Origin: Microcebus murinus
Lineage: Eukaryota > Chordata > Mammalia > Primates > Cheirogaleidae
Assembly: GCF_040939455.1 (NCBI RefSeq)
Contig: NC_134109.1
Coordinates: 76,041,001-76,105,000 of the forward strand
Length of the DNA stretch: 64,000 nucleotides
Direction: 5' to 3'
Shown here in pieces: positions 12,795 to 23,369 of the stretch (positions are counted from its first letter, which is position 1; the number at the start of each line of letters is the position of its first letter). The notes below the pieces were generated by a model. That model did not search any database. It was not told where the DNA came from and saw only the letters and a program-made list of their open reading frames with translations. The position numbers were made by a program, and so were the translations under genes.

Positions 12795-12880
12795 CCAAAA
12801 TTGTCTGACCATTAGAATCACCTGGGATGGTTGTTTATAGTTTTCCAAGCAGTACTCTGAGAGATTCTAATTCAGTAGGG
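12795..12880 (-). mobile_element. MER5-like hAT MITE fragment
   Basis: 'attagaatcacctgggatgg' and 'gagagattctaattcagtag' match internal MER5 text ('cagaatcacctggagg', 'tttctgattcagtagg'). The ends are degraded. Confidence 0.55.
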
Positions 12881-12929
12881 AGGAGGGTTGGAGACTGGAG
12901 GGGAGGGGTGGTGGCTGAAAATCTCTAGA

Positions 12930-13035
12930 ATAGTGGTTCTCAACCCCAGTTACACATAGATTCACCAGAACTTTTTAAGTATACCAATGTCTGGGCCCTG
13001 CCCCAAAACAATAAAATCAGGATGTTTGGAGATAA
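12930..13035. mobile_element. MER5-like hAT MITE
   Basis: It starts with the hAT-type terminal text 'tagtggttctcaacc', then 'agattcaccagaactttt' and 'gtctgggccctgcccc'. It lies about 50 bp from the other MER5-like fragment. The two may be separate insertions or one disrupted copy. Confidence 0.6.
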
Positions 13036-13039
13036 CTTA

Positions 13040-13245
13040 AGCACTGAAATCATGTATATCTGGTCTTAGATCCCAGCTCCACCATTTAACAATGGTGCCA
13101 TTAAACAAGTTTCTTGACTTCAGTAAATTATGGTTTTGCTTCGTTTTAATTTTCAAATGGCGATAGTAATGAGTACTTCATTGGGTTGTTGCAAGATAAG
13201 GTATGGAAAGTACAATGCCTGATGTATAGTAAATATTTGATAATA
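13040..13245 (+). repeat. MIR SINE
   Basis: The forward MIR order is preserved: 'cccagctccaccatttaac', 'aagtttcttgacttcagt', 'aaatggcgatagtaatgagta', 'gggttgttgcaagataaggt' and 'atagtaaatatttgataat'. Confidence 0.7.
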
Positions 13246-13385
13246 GTAGCTAACACTTATGGAACATTTACTATGTATGTGACACTTACACATCAATGAA
13301 TGACAGATGTGTGAAATGGTAAAGTGATTGCCCACAGCTCACAATTAGCAATCAGCAGACCTAGAGTCTCATACCTGTGACTATT
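13246..13385 (-). repeat. MIR SINE, opposite orientation
   Basis: Text 'tagctaacacttatggaaca', 'tttactatgtatgtgacac', 'gtaaagtgattgcccacagc' and 'cagacctagagtctcatacc' follows a reversed MIR. It abuts the forward MIR, giving a divergent pair of old SINEs. Confidence 0.6.
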
Positions 13386-13449
13386 GTACTACATTTCTTT
13401 GTATACAGTAGCTCTTCTTGTTAGCTATTTTTAGTGAGGAATAACTGAT

Positions 13450-14214
13450 TGTGTTAGTTCAGCTGCTATAATGGAATGCCATAGGTAAGGTGTCCTAAAC
13501 AACAGACATATGTTTCTCCTTGTTCTGAAGACTTGGAATCTGAGATCAAGTTTCCAACATGGTCAGGCTCTTGGTAAGGGCCCAGGCTATCTATGGTGTA
13601 AATGTGTTCCCCAGAATTCATAGGTTGGGAACTTGATCCCCATTGTGGCAGAGTTGGGAGGTGAAGCCTTTTGGGAGGCATTATCTCGTGAGGACTCTGC
13701 TGCTGCTGGGAGGAAGGAAGAGGTTACCGCCACTATGAATAGGGGCTGGGGAGAGGGTTCACCCTTCTCTGTTCTTCTCCCAATGTGAAGGAAGACACAG
13801 CACTCTTTCCCTTCTGTCCTTCCATCTTCTGCCATGTGAGGATGCAGAAAGAAGGCCCTCACCAGATGCCGGTACCTTGATCCTGGACTTCCCAGCCTCC
13901 AGAACTAAATAAATCTCTGTTTTTTTAATAAATTACTCAGTCTCAGGTATTCTGTTATAGCAGCGCACAACGAACTGACACAGCCCTTTTCCTGTTATGT
14001 CCTTACATGGCCTTTCCTTGGTGTTTCAAGGCAGAGATCAATCTTGTGTCTCTTCCCGTTTTTATAAGGGCATTAATCCCATCATGGGGTTCTACCCTGG
14101 TGACTTCATCTAAGCCTAATCATTTCCCAAAGGTCCCACCTCCAAATACCATCACACTGGGGATTAGACTTTCAACCTATGAATTTTGGGGGGACACAGC
14201 ATGTATCTCACAGC
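13450..14214 (-). mobile_element. MaLR/ERVL-type LTR, split by a later LTR
   Basis: The right half in sense (left side here) is 13450-13583, starting 'tgtgttagttcagctgct'. The other half is 13983-14214, with 'atgtccttacatggcctttc' and 'gaattttggggggacacag'. The halves are separated by the plus-strand LTR 13584-13982, and together they make one nearly complete LTR. Confidence 0.65.
13584..13982 (+). mobile_element. MLT1/MST-like LTR nested in an older LTR
   Basis: Forward LTR text runs from 'ctatggtgtaaatgtgttcc' to 'gttatagcagcgcacaacg' and 'aactgacaca', with an AATAAA signal in 'aactaaataaatctct'. GGGCCC on the left and AGCCC on the right could be the degraded target-site duplication. Confidence 0.7.
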
Positions 14215-14384
14215 ACTAATTAATAATCAGACAATTCAGAGTAAATGACAAATGAACAGGGTTGACAATCATTATGAGGTGAATTGTGAATTAGGTGGGT
14301 TTTATAGAAATGTCGTTTTCTTCCAGGCTTTGTCATGTAAAATCTTTCAAAGTCAATTCTTTGATAAAGAATGGCTATTTTCCC

Positions 14385-14505
14385 AGTATTCTTCAGATGA
14401 ATAAACTGAGGCATAGAAATATAGGGAAATGACCCAGGATTACACAGCTGGGAAGTGGTAGAAAGTGAGATTTGAACTCACGTTTGTGTGATTGAACTTC
14501 TTCTT
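14385..14505 (-). repeat. MIR SINE
   Basis: 'agatgaataaactgaggcat', 'attacacagctgggaagtgg' and 'gagatttgaactcacg' form a clear reversed MIR segment. Confidence 0.75.
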
Positions 14506-15229
14506 TCAGAGGAAGAGTAGTTACTATGAGAAGGTGAGGAAGTCTGGGCAATGTGTTTGGTATTTTTCAGAAGGTGGTAGACAGCCTCTGAAGCATTTTG
14601 AACAGGAAAATATCACAAAGAAAATTCACGAAATCATTTCACCACATTTTCTCTGTAATGATATGTGCCTGATACCGTTATGACCTGATGGGCTTGGGCA
14701 CATCTCTTCTTCACTTACAAGCAAACCCAGAATTAAACTTCAGCTATGAATTCCTTCCTTTCAAGAGTACATTCCTTTATCTCATATACAATCTAGACTC
14801 CTGAGTTTGCATCAACACAGACAAGAGGAGCTCCTTGCAAAGGAGCCCCATGCCAAGATTTACTTCAATCAGATATTGCATCTAATCTTTCATTTATTCA
14901 TTCCACAAATCTAAATCAAAATACTACACTAGGTTCAGTAACTGATAAAAAGATCTGGCTCCTATTCTCAGAAGCTCATATTGTAGAGTAACTTAGGCAT
15001 AATTGTGCACTCCTTGATGGAACCTTCCTGAAAATATTAGTGAATGTGAATATATGAAGTCCAATCACAACATTGTGGGATCCTGTTATACTTGGTTGAC
15101 AGCAAAATCAAGACTTAGCTGCCAGATTTGAACTTAGCACCATTTAAAGGTACCAAGTAGGCCAAACATTCTTTCTCTCTACCACAGATCTAGACTTTGC
15201 ATTTCCTTTCACAATTTCTTTTTCAACAT
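14506..15229. other. Unassigned DNA with a possible CR1-derived fragment
   Basis: The part at 14885-14990 ('tcattccacaaatctaaatc', 'ctcctattctcagaagctca') resembles the widespread old L2/L3-type text. The rest, including the 63-codon frame at 14492-14683, is unrecognised. Confidence 0.35.
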
Positions 15230-15640
15230 TTATTGTAGTCTTATAAACAGAAACACATGCCTCTGCCAGTGCCCCCATGGGAGCCTGGATGAGAAACCTC
15301 TCAAGGAGAATAACAAAATGCAGTTGGAATCAAAGTGCGTGAGGCTTCCCAGACACGCCCAGCAGGAGCCACTAAGAAGCAGCTGGGAAGATGCTGACAG
15401 GCCACCAGCAATGAGACCACAGGCTCCGCTGCTGGGAGGGCGCCTGCTGTCATCCTCTGCTTACCAGACTCCTCCCTCCTCTCCGTCTCCACGCGCTGCT
15501 TCCCAGCTCTGGGGGCTGCCCCGAGAGGACTTCAGCAGAACAGAGTGGCTCTTCCTTACTTGCAACTCAGACCCGTTTGTCCGTCTGGCTTTGGCTCTGG
15601 GGAGTCTTCCAACTTTGAGTAGAACAAGGGTATGACTGGG
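15230..15640. other. GC-richer non-repetitive patch
   Basis: This patch is clearly richer in G+C and CpG than its surroundings. It carries overlapping open frames on both strands (15318-15635 plus, 105 codons; 15301-15492 minus). No repeat family is recognised. It could be a small promoter, an exon of a non-coding RNA or a conserved element. I see neither a convincing splice pair nor a TATA box. Confidence 0.35.
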
Positions 15641-16210
15641 CCATGCGATTGAAAGTAAAAGTACAACAAAAAATTGTGAAGCCCCCTCTTTTCCGTGACA
15701 TTAGATTTCCTTTACCCTCCATTTTTGTGACCCCCGCTTCTCTAGAGCTGCTCTCAGGGAAGACGCTAATACTCTCATTACACTCATTTTTGCTTCTTTC
15801 AGAGGGAAGAGTTTAACAGGGGAAAAGGGTAAATCTTACCTTGTGGGCATTTCGAACATCAGCGAAACGGTGGAGGTTGTTTTTCAGCACTCCTGATCAT
15901 ATACTGTACAAGCAGCCCTTGTGGAAAGCCAGTGCAAGCTGTGTTTTCATGGCTGTATTCCCTTAATCATGTGGAGTACGACGTTATACAGATAGAACTT
16001 GGCCAAGAGTTGTGATATTGTCTACTTAAATGCATTCATAGAAAATAAAATGCCTCCTCGTTTGATAATATTTAAACCCTCAATAACTTGTTCCTGGACG
16101 ATTTTTCCACTGACCACTACTTCCTGTGATTGGGCCAATATCTCAATTGTTTATTCCCGTGATTGTTCTGGGTTTGCAATCCTTATGCTTTTTCTCAAAA
16201 TGAGAGTCAG
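15641..16210. other. Unassigned non-repetitive DNA
   Basis: No transposon text is seen. The segment 15890-16190 has scattered CpG and homeodomain-type TAAT sites and reads like unique, possibly constrained DNA, but this is only an impression from one sequence. Confidence 0.35.
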
Positions 16211-16214
16211 TCAG

Positions 16215-16430
16215 AAATAACGGAAAGAGTATTCAACTCAGATGAATCTGAGAAGGAAGCATGGCTTAAATACATTAGTGACTTATGCAACGTAATATTT
16301 ACATAACTTTGAGCCTTTAGCTTAATAATCTGTAAAGTGAAGCTTCTCACTGTTGGATGCTTTTTAAAGAATGATATAGGATATGAAGGCACTGTGTACA
16401 GCTGCAGCACTCGACAAAATTCTTCCATCA
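16215..16430 (+). repeat. MIR SINE, diverged
   Basis: Forward MIR-like order: 'ttagtgacttatgcaacgta', 'tttgagcctttagcttaat' and 'aatctgtaaagtgaagct'. This corresponds to MIR 'gggcaagttacttaacctc' and 'cctcatctgtaaaatggg'. Confidence 0.5.
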
Positions 16431-16444
16431 TTTCTGAGTATGCA

Positions 16445-16600
16445 AATCTTATTCATCCTTCAAGATGCATGCCAGATAGCACCTTTTGCATAAAGTGTCC
16501 CCTGATTGCCTCCTCTGGGATGAAATCTTTCCTTCTTCTAACTGCCATTCCTTTGTGCATTTATCTATCAAATAGTAAATGTACCTTTTTATTTTGTAGC
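16445..16600 (+). repeat. L2 LINE fragment
   Basis: 'tcaagatgcatgccagatag', 'gtcccctgattgcctcctc' and 'ttcctttgtgcatttatcta' are in the order of the L2 ORF2 end and 3' UTR. It is highly diverged. Confidence 0.45.
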
Positions 16601-17104
16601 ACAGGGCCTCAGACTGAGATTCTGATTATGGCACGTGCAGAAAGGACAGAGGACTACCTGTGAACCTGTATGTGGGTTGCTCTGCATGGCTCCTGTTTCA
16701 GACAGAAAGAAGACTAAGCCTGGGCCCTTTCCAATTCTCTGCACCTAATTTTGTATCCATAATTTTACATTCTTTTTCTTGAAGAGGGCCCTAATTATGT
16801 AAGTGCCAGTCTCCACAAAGCCTGATTAGCACCTAGGGTGAAGGAGGGTGAAGATGATGATGGAGCGACTGCAGTAGTGTCTGTCAGTAAACCCACAGCT
16901 GAAGGGGTCATGAGGATGAATGACACCACGGGATTAGAAACATGTGTGCTACTTGGGCCATGGAAAACAAACTGTGGCAAAAGTTGGGGGTGTATTCACA
17001 TCCGTGACCGTTCTGGCATCGTGAGGATTAGCAGCAATGGGACCATGCACGCATTCACAACACCCTGGACAAGTAATCGACATTCTCTTCATGGATACTC
17101 ACAT
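16601..17104. other. Unassigned DNA
   Basis: No element is recognised. Overlapping frames at 16795-16980 (-) and 16838-17107 (+) are mirror frames of the same codons and not convincing genes. Confidence 0.35.
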
Positions 17105-17240
17105 TAGTAGCAACTTCCCATCAAGTCAAGCAATCCCTCTTCAGAAAGGTCTGCTCTGATCACCTTTTATAACTTCTTCTATCAGCTTATGTCTACTCTA
17201 CCCTTATTCATTACTATCTGAAATCATCGTACTTGCCTTT
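17105..17240 (+). repeat. L2 LINE fragment
   Basis: 'aaaggtctgctctgatcacc' and the following C/T-rich text match the L2 'gaggccttccctgaccacc' segment. Confidence 0.45.
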
Positions 17241-17255
17241 CCTTAACCCTTCCCC

Positions 17256-17300
17256 TTCTCTCTCTCTTTCTCTCTCTCTCACACACACACACACTCACAG
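17256..17300 (+). repeat. (TC)n/(AC)n compound simple repeat
   Basis: A TC-rich tract passes directly into an AC tract at about 17280. Confidence 0.9.
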
Positions 17301-18590
17301 TACCAAGAAGAGTCAGGGACTTTCTTTTCCTGTTGTGGTCATAGCTTATCTCTATAAGAAAGGGGGTGCCTGGTTTACAAGAAGCACTCCAGGTATCTGA
17401 GATCTGAGGATTGGGCAAAAGTGATGACTTCTCAAGGGCCTTTATAAAAAGAAGATGAAAATAAAGGGAAGTGAACATAGAAGAAAGGCAAGGTAGAATC
17501 CTCACAGTAACTGAAGCTGACAACCTGGTTTGTGAAGGTATGGGAAGCACTCCTTGGCTCTCCCAGAAATGCTCCAGGGGGAAACCCCTGTCTCCTATCT
17601 GGAGTTCCCAAGGGAGGAGGTGGGATACTTCAGTTTTTATTGGCTTGGGAGACCTGGGGGCAATTAGGTTATATGCATATCTGAGGTATTTTCATTGATC
17701 TTATCTCCCTAGTAGACTCTTAGGAGAAGGTGAGATACATCCTCAAATTGCCCAAAGGACCTAATGTAGGGTATTGCAAAAATGAGTGCTGAATTAAAGA
17801 ATGAAGGAATGAAAGAGTAAGAGGATATTTGTTTTTGTTTCATATAAATAGTCTCAGAGTTAGCAAAAGCAACATAATAAACCAAAAATACTCAGTCATT
17901 AAAAGGGTTAGAATTTTTCAATATAAATATTATGAAAGATTTCTACTGGATACTCCTGAGAAGGCAACCATTAGAAGGTAATAGTCCCTTGCTGTGAAGT
18001 CTAAAACTCTTCTTTGCCACAAAATGACATGGTACACAAATGCAAATAAGTATAGCTGGTAACTTAGGAACCACAAATATTTACAAATATGCAAGTCAGG
18101 CCCCGTCAAAATATCAGGGTAATTATTGGCAAATTGTATACCATGCAAATGTTTTGCAGCCATGCAAAATGAACCCTGTTGTGGGTGGTTGCCACAATTG
18201 CTCTTAAGTGCTGTCTGGAAGTGTCACTTAGTCTCTTGGGTTTTGTTGGGTTGGATTGATAGGACATAAAATCACTTTGCAGAACAAGTGGATGTGCCGT
18301 TTACCACATGCTCTTCCAGTTTACACTTGAATGTCATGCTGGGTTAGCATAGTTAAAAAGCGGTAGAAATCAGAATTATTTACTAAATTATCTTCCTCAA
18401 AAAAGAGTCAATCATCTTTTTTTTAATTTAAAAAAAGAGTCTAGAAATTTGTGGTGGTCTAAAATTTTTTGAAAATTCACTTTTGTGTGGACTATGTTTA
18501 TAGAAGAAGTCGTGTGTTACACACCTTTAACCTTGTTAAGAATTAATTTCAAAGGTTCTCTTAAGGTCTGTCTGAAAGTGAATGTATTTT
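17301..18590. other. Mostly non-repetitive DNA
   Basis: No gene or transposon is recognised. The 108-codon minus frame at 17224-17550 runs through the simple repeat and is spurious. The segment 17920-18370 contains the octamer-type motif cluster listed separately. Confidence 0.35.
18040..18170 (+). promoter_or_regulatory. Cluster of octamer (POU)-type motifs, candidate
   Basis: ATGCAAAT occurs exactly at 18040-18047 and 18143-18150, with a near match ATGCAAAA at about 18162-18169. A TTGGCAAA half-site lies near 18126 and a TAATTA-like 'taattatt' just before it. Motif clustering alone is weak evidence of enhancer function. Confidence 0.3.
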
Positions 18591-18685
18591 TTTTTAAGAA
18601 AGAAAGGAGAAAGGAATGGAGGGAGGTGAGGAGGAAGGGAGGGAGGGAGAGAAAGAAAGAACAAAAGAATAAATGAAAGAAAGGT
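18591..18685 (+). repeat. Purine-rich (GA) low-complexity tract
   Basis: An almost pure A/G tract with GGAG, AAAG and GAAA units. The open frames across it on both strands (18485-18676, 18517-18810) come from the low complexity. Confidence 0.85.
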
Positions 18686-19970
18686 AGGTTGAACATATGT
18701 GCATGATGAGTAAGAATTGGTGAAAATTTCACACTAAGCAACTTGTTCTTTATTTTGTAAATTTGAACAATGCCAAAACGGGCAGGCAAAATAATTGCAT
18801 GATGTGCCAATTACTACTTGAACCAGAGACAAAGGGATTAACTGAGGTTTCTACCCAATTGATTGAACCTCAAATCACGTTATAATTAAATTTGAATGCA
18901 ATTTTACACTCTCTACCTCTTGCAAAAAAATTAATTTAGTCTCGAAGAGGTCTTAAAAATAAAATATATTCTAATTCTCCCTCTGCCATCTTAGATCTCC
19001 TCTGCGATAGAGTTTATAGTTAAAGCCAATTTATTTTGCTGTTCACAGTATTTCAAATTCTTGTAGAGAAGAGGCTTTTTCTGCCAAGATTCACACCAAA
19101 GCAACTTGATAGTCTTGTCCAAGAAGGATCAAATGTGAAACTAGACGACAATGGAAATTGTGCAATGTGCCGTCTCTCTGCAGCCAGTCAAGTGCAAAGA
19201 AATCTGCCTCGTTGCTCTTGGGAGGCTTTTCAAATGTTCAGAGAAAACAGTTGAGCCCAGGGCTTCTGGCCTGCAGCATCGCCTCACTAACCATTTGTTT
19301 TCTCCTCTAAAACTCTAGGGGGGAGAATGAAAAGGCAAACGCAGCCATCCCACCCCTCCTTTTTAAATGGGGTAACCATGCCAGATATTCTGAGTAACTT
19401 ATTCAGCCCAAGGCTAATAAGCTGAACAACTTGTTTTGGCTAGACATTCCTCATCTCCATATGGAACTGCTTGTGTGAGTTTTTGGACTATTATGTGGTC
19501 AAAGGGAGGATGTTAGACCAAGAGGAAAAAAAAAATCTCAGCACTTTCCTTTTCTTTCTTATAAATCCACTTTCAAGGCTGAAGTAAACTGCATGGATTG
19601 CCCAAATCCTTAGACGGAAGACATCACAGAATACCACATAAGCACCATCTTTAATAGGTTTGAAGGCATGCCTCTTAAATTGGGCTAAATTTACTGATAA
19701 ATCCACCATATCTAACCTTGCCTGCGTTGAACCTAGCCTCGGGGCCTTCTTTAGAAAGGAGGCATATTTTCACTGAACCAAAGTAAATCTTAATTACATA
19801 TTCACTTACCATAAAGAACCATTTTGCTTCTGAATGGGAGTCTATAACTGACAAAAGGTGGAAGGAAAGTGGGCTGATGTGATATATTTTGCAGAAATCC
19901 ATCAAAAATGATGTGTGAAAAGGAAAAATAAAGGATGCTCCCAATTTTTTAGATAATGTTGCGTGTCACA
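18686..19970. other. Non-repetitive DNA, no gene identified
   Basis: No transposon text is recognised. At 19021-19035 a pyrimidine-rich tract ending in CAG precedes a 72-codon frame at 19036-19254, which superficially resembles an exon. There is no matching donor and the encoded peptide is not recognised. The overlapping minus frames at 19491-19944 are equally unsupported. Confidence 0.35.
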
Positions 19971-20600
19971 GACTTGAGTATTCAGTGTTCTTTACTCAGC
20001 GTGCCTTATCAGAGGAATGCTGCAGAATATTCTCTGATGCTTGAAATACCAGGTAAGATCCTACATCAACAGATTGATTCAGTAGTTCTTAGATAAGACT
20101 CAGTTTGCTCATATTTTTTAAAGGTTCGAGGATGATTTTAAGTTATTCCGAAGTCCAAAGAGTTGAAGGTTATTATTTCTTAATATTTATTTATAGTTTT
20201 CCACTAAGGATTTAATCAAGGGAAGTCAACTGGTTTTGCAGGCTCTGCAGTGAGTCAGCAGGCTTCAGTGAGAGGTGCTGTTAATTCATTCACTCCTTCA
20301 TTTATTTAGTCACTCACTCAGAAAACATGCCCTGAGCAGTTTTTACACGCTAATCACTGAGACATGTGCTGGGGATATAAATATGCATAACTACTATAAT
20401 CATGGCACCATAAAGCCTATTCCCGATGTGTGGCTGCTTTGTCAGGTCAGGCAGAGTAACTGCCCATGACGCCAACTTACTAGAGAGATTCCATAGTGAA
20501 AGGACACTACTGTACATTTCATCTTTCATCTCAAAGGTCAGAAAAAGTACACATGAGCATACAAGGCAAGTGCCCAAACATTTCTGTTTGTGCTTCTCTT
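19971..20600. other. Unassigned DNA with L2/L3-like text
   Basis: The piece 20280-20400 ('cttcatttatttagtcact', 'gtgctggggatataaatat') resembles old CR1-type LINE sequence. The remainder is unrecognised. Confidence 0.35.
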
Positions 20601-20604
20601 TTCA

Positions 20605-22195
20605 AATTAAGTTTGTGTGAAATATAATTGATATAGAGAAAAAGCACAAAAATGCTTGTACTAATTAGCAATTAATTTTAAAGCAAACACTCATAAACTC
20701 CACTCAGGGTGGGATACAACATTACAAACTCCACAGAAACACCCTTCTGCCAAGTGTCCCTACAGAATCAAAAACCCCTTTTCCCTCCAGAAGTATCCAT
20801 TCCCCTGACTTTTGAACTTTATGTGAACAGAATTATATTGTATGTTTTCTTTTACATCTTAATATTTGCACTTAATATTACATTTAAAAAATTAATCCAT
20901 ATTGCTACATGTAGTTCTAGTTTGTTTATTTTCATTGCTGTATAGTATTTAATTATATGAACTTACAAAAATTTATGTAGTCATGCTACTATTGACGGAT
21001 GTTTGGTATGTTTCTAGTTTTTTGGCTCTTAAAATGCTGCTGCTAACAGTGGAATTGTTGGGTTCTAAGGTATGCTTACAGTCAACTCTCATACATGATA
21101 CCAAACTATATTCAGACTGTATGAATCGAATGTATGCTCTGACAAGCAGCTTGAGAGTTCCTATTGCTTCATGTGCATGCCAACATTAATGTTGTTGGAC
21201 TCCAAAAATTTTAACCAATCTGAAGAATATAATTTGTTCTTTTAGCACCTTTCAAAGGTTGTATAATTTTGTCTTCATATTGAGCTCTTTAATCCACTGG
21301 AAATTTATTTTTGCATATGATACAAGAAAGGGTCAAACTTTATTTTTATGAAGATGCCCAAGTCCCAATTTTTCTATTTATTGAAAGTTCTTTATTTCTC
21401 CATTGATTTATGTCACATCTGTCATATACCAGGTGTCCATAAACACACAAATCTCTTCAGCTGACCTCTCTTTTTCTATCTCCAGGCTAGTTCATGCTTC
21501 ATTAGGATAGTCTTCATTAGGATAGTTTTTTTGTTTGTTTGTTTGTTTTTTGGGGTTTTTTTAAGACACAGTCTATCTCTGTCACCTGGGCTAGAGTGTC
21601 ATAGAACTTCAAACTCCTGGGCTCAAGCATCATCCTGATTCAGCCTCCTGAGTAGCTGGGACTATAAGCACACACCACCATGTCCAACTAATTTTTCTGT
21701 TTTTAGTAGAGACAGGGTCTTGCTCTTGCTCAGGCTGGTCTCAAACTCCTGAGCTCAAGCGATCCTCCCACCTCAGCCTCCTAGAGTGCTGGGATTACAG
21801 ACGTGAGCCACCGCACCCAACCTTAGGATAGCTGTTTCTTAAGTCTCATATCTGGAACACCAGACCCTGTACCTTGTTTTCCTTCTTTGGCATATCTTAG
21901 CACTCTTAGCCTTTTATATTTCCACATATTTTTAGAATTAGCTGTCAAGTACTTTAAAAGTCCTTGTGGAATTTAATTTATATTATGTTGAATTTATAAA
22001 ACCATTTGAGGACAATTGGGCTAAATTGGGTACTTCCATTCTTTAAGTTACTATATTTCTTTATTTATTTAGGTCTTTTTAAATATCTCATGATAAAGTT
22101 TTATAGTTTTGTTTGTATATTTTGCACATGTTTTGCTAGACTTACTACTAGTTTTTTACTATGTGACTGCTATTTCAAATAGTTACATATATTTT
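20605..22195 (-). mobile_element. Old L1 (L1M-like) fragment
   Basis: Antisense L1 ORF2 and 3' text runs left to right from the 3' side: 'gaatccatattgctacatgt'-type text near 20895, 'tggaattgttgggttctaag' at 21050, 'ccactggaaatttattttt' at 21295, and 'tttatttaggtctttttaaa' at 22065. An Alu at 21526-21822 interrupts it. Confidence 0.7.
21526..21822 (-). mobile_element. Alu SINE (dimeric, old Alu type) with target-site duplication
   Basis: Reverse Alu: T-rich tail at the left, the second monomer ('cctcctgagtagctgggac'), a linker, and the first monomer ending 'gattacagacgtgagccacc'. The copies of TTAGGATAG at 21517-21525 and 21823-21831 are the target-site duplication. The second monomer has a short internal deletion. 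Confidence 0.95.
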
Positions 22196-22247
22196 TAAAG
22201 TCAGATTTATTGAAATATAATTTATATACAAAAAATTTACCATATAA

Positions 22248-23365
22248 ATAGAACTAAAAACAAAAACTATATGATCTCAAGAGATGCAGAGAAAGCATTT
22301 GATAAAATCCAACATCCCTTCATGATAAAAACCCTCAACAAACTAGGTATAGAAGAAATATATCTTTAAAAAAAGCCACATATGACAAACCCACAACCAA
22401 AATCATACTGAATGGGAAAAAGTTGAAAGCATTCCCCCTAAGAACTAGACAAGACAAGCCCACTTTCACATCTTCTATTCAACATAGTACTGCAAGTATT
22501 GGGCAGAGAAATCAGGTAAAAGAAATAAATAAAAGGTATCCAAATAAGGAATGAAGAGGTCTAAATATCGCTATTTGCTGATAATATGATCTTATACCTA
22601 GAAAACCCTAAGGACTCCTCCAAAAGGCTCTTAGTTTTGACAAATGAATTCAGTAAAATCTCAACTTACAAAATCAACATATGCAAATCAGTATCATTTC
22701 TATATATCAAATAATGACCAAGCTGAGAACCAAATAACTCAATTTTATTTATAAGTAATTTAAAAAATAAAAATAAAATACCTAGGAATATCTTAACCAA
22801 GACAATGAAAGATCTCTATGATGAGCACTATGAAACGCTGATGAAAAAATCCTAGATGACACACACAAATGGAAAACCATCCCATGTTCATCAATAAGAA
22901 GAATCAGTATTGAGAAAATGATCACACTGCCCAAAGCAATCTACAGATTCAATGCAATCCCTATTAAAATATCAAGAGTATTTTTTATAAAATTAGAAAA
23001 AAAATCCTAAAATTCACATGGAACCAAAAAAGATCCCAAATAGCCAGAGCAATCCTAAGCAAAAAGACCAAATCCAGAGGTACCATATTACCTGACTTCA
23101 AATTAAACTACAAGGCAATAGTAACCAAAACAGCATGGTTCTCGTATAAAAGTAGAAACCTACATCAATGGAACAGACTAGAGAATCTAGCAATAAAGCC
23201 AAGGCCTACAACCAACTGATCTTTAACAAAGCAGACAAAAACCATACACTAGGCAAAGGACATCCTATTCAATAAATGGTGCTGGGAAAATTGGGTAGCC
23301 ACATGTAGAAGAACGAAACTGGATCCCTGTCTCTCATCATATATAAAAATTAACTCAAGATGGAT
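22248..23365 (+). mobile_element. L1 ORF2 fragment
   Basis: Continuous L1 ORF2 sense text runs from 'tctcaagagatgcagagaaa' to 'aaaattaactcaagatgga'. There is no 3' UTR or poly-A; the L1 stops abruptly where ERVL-like sequence starts. This suggests a deletion rather than a normal insertion end. The reading frame is broken throughout. Confidence 0.85.
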
Positions 23366-23369
23366 TTTG

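Noticed and set aside
17224..17550. 108-codon minus-strand frame with an Arg/Glu-rich end
   Set aside because: The Arg/Glu repeat is the translation of a TC microsatellite.
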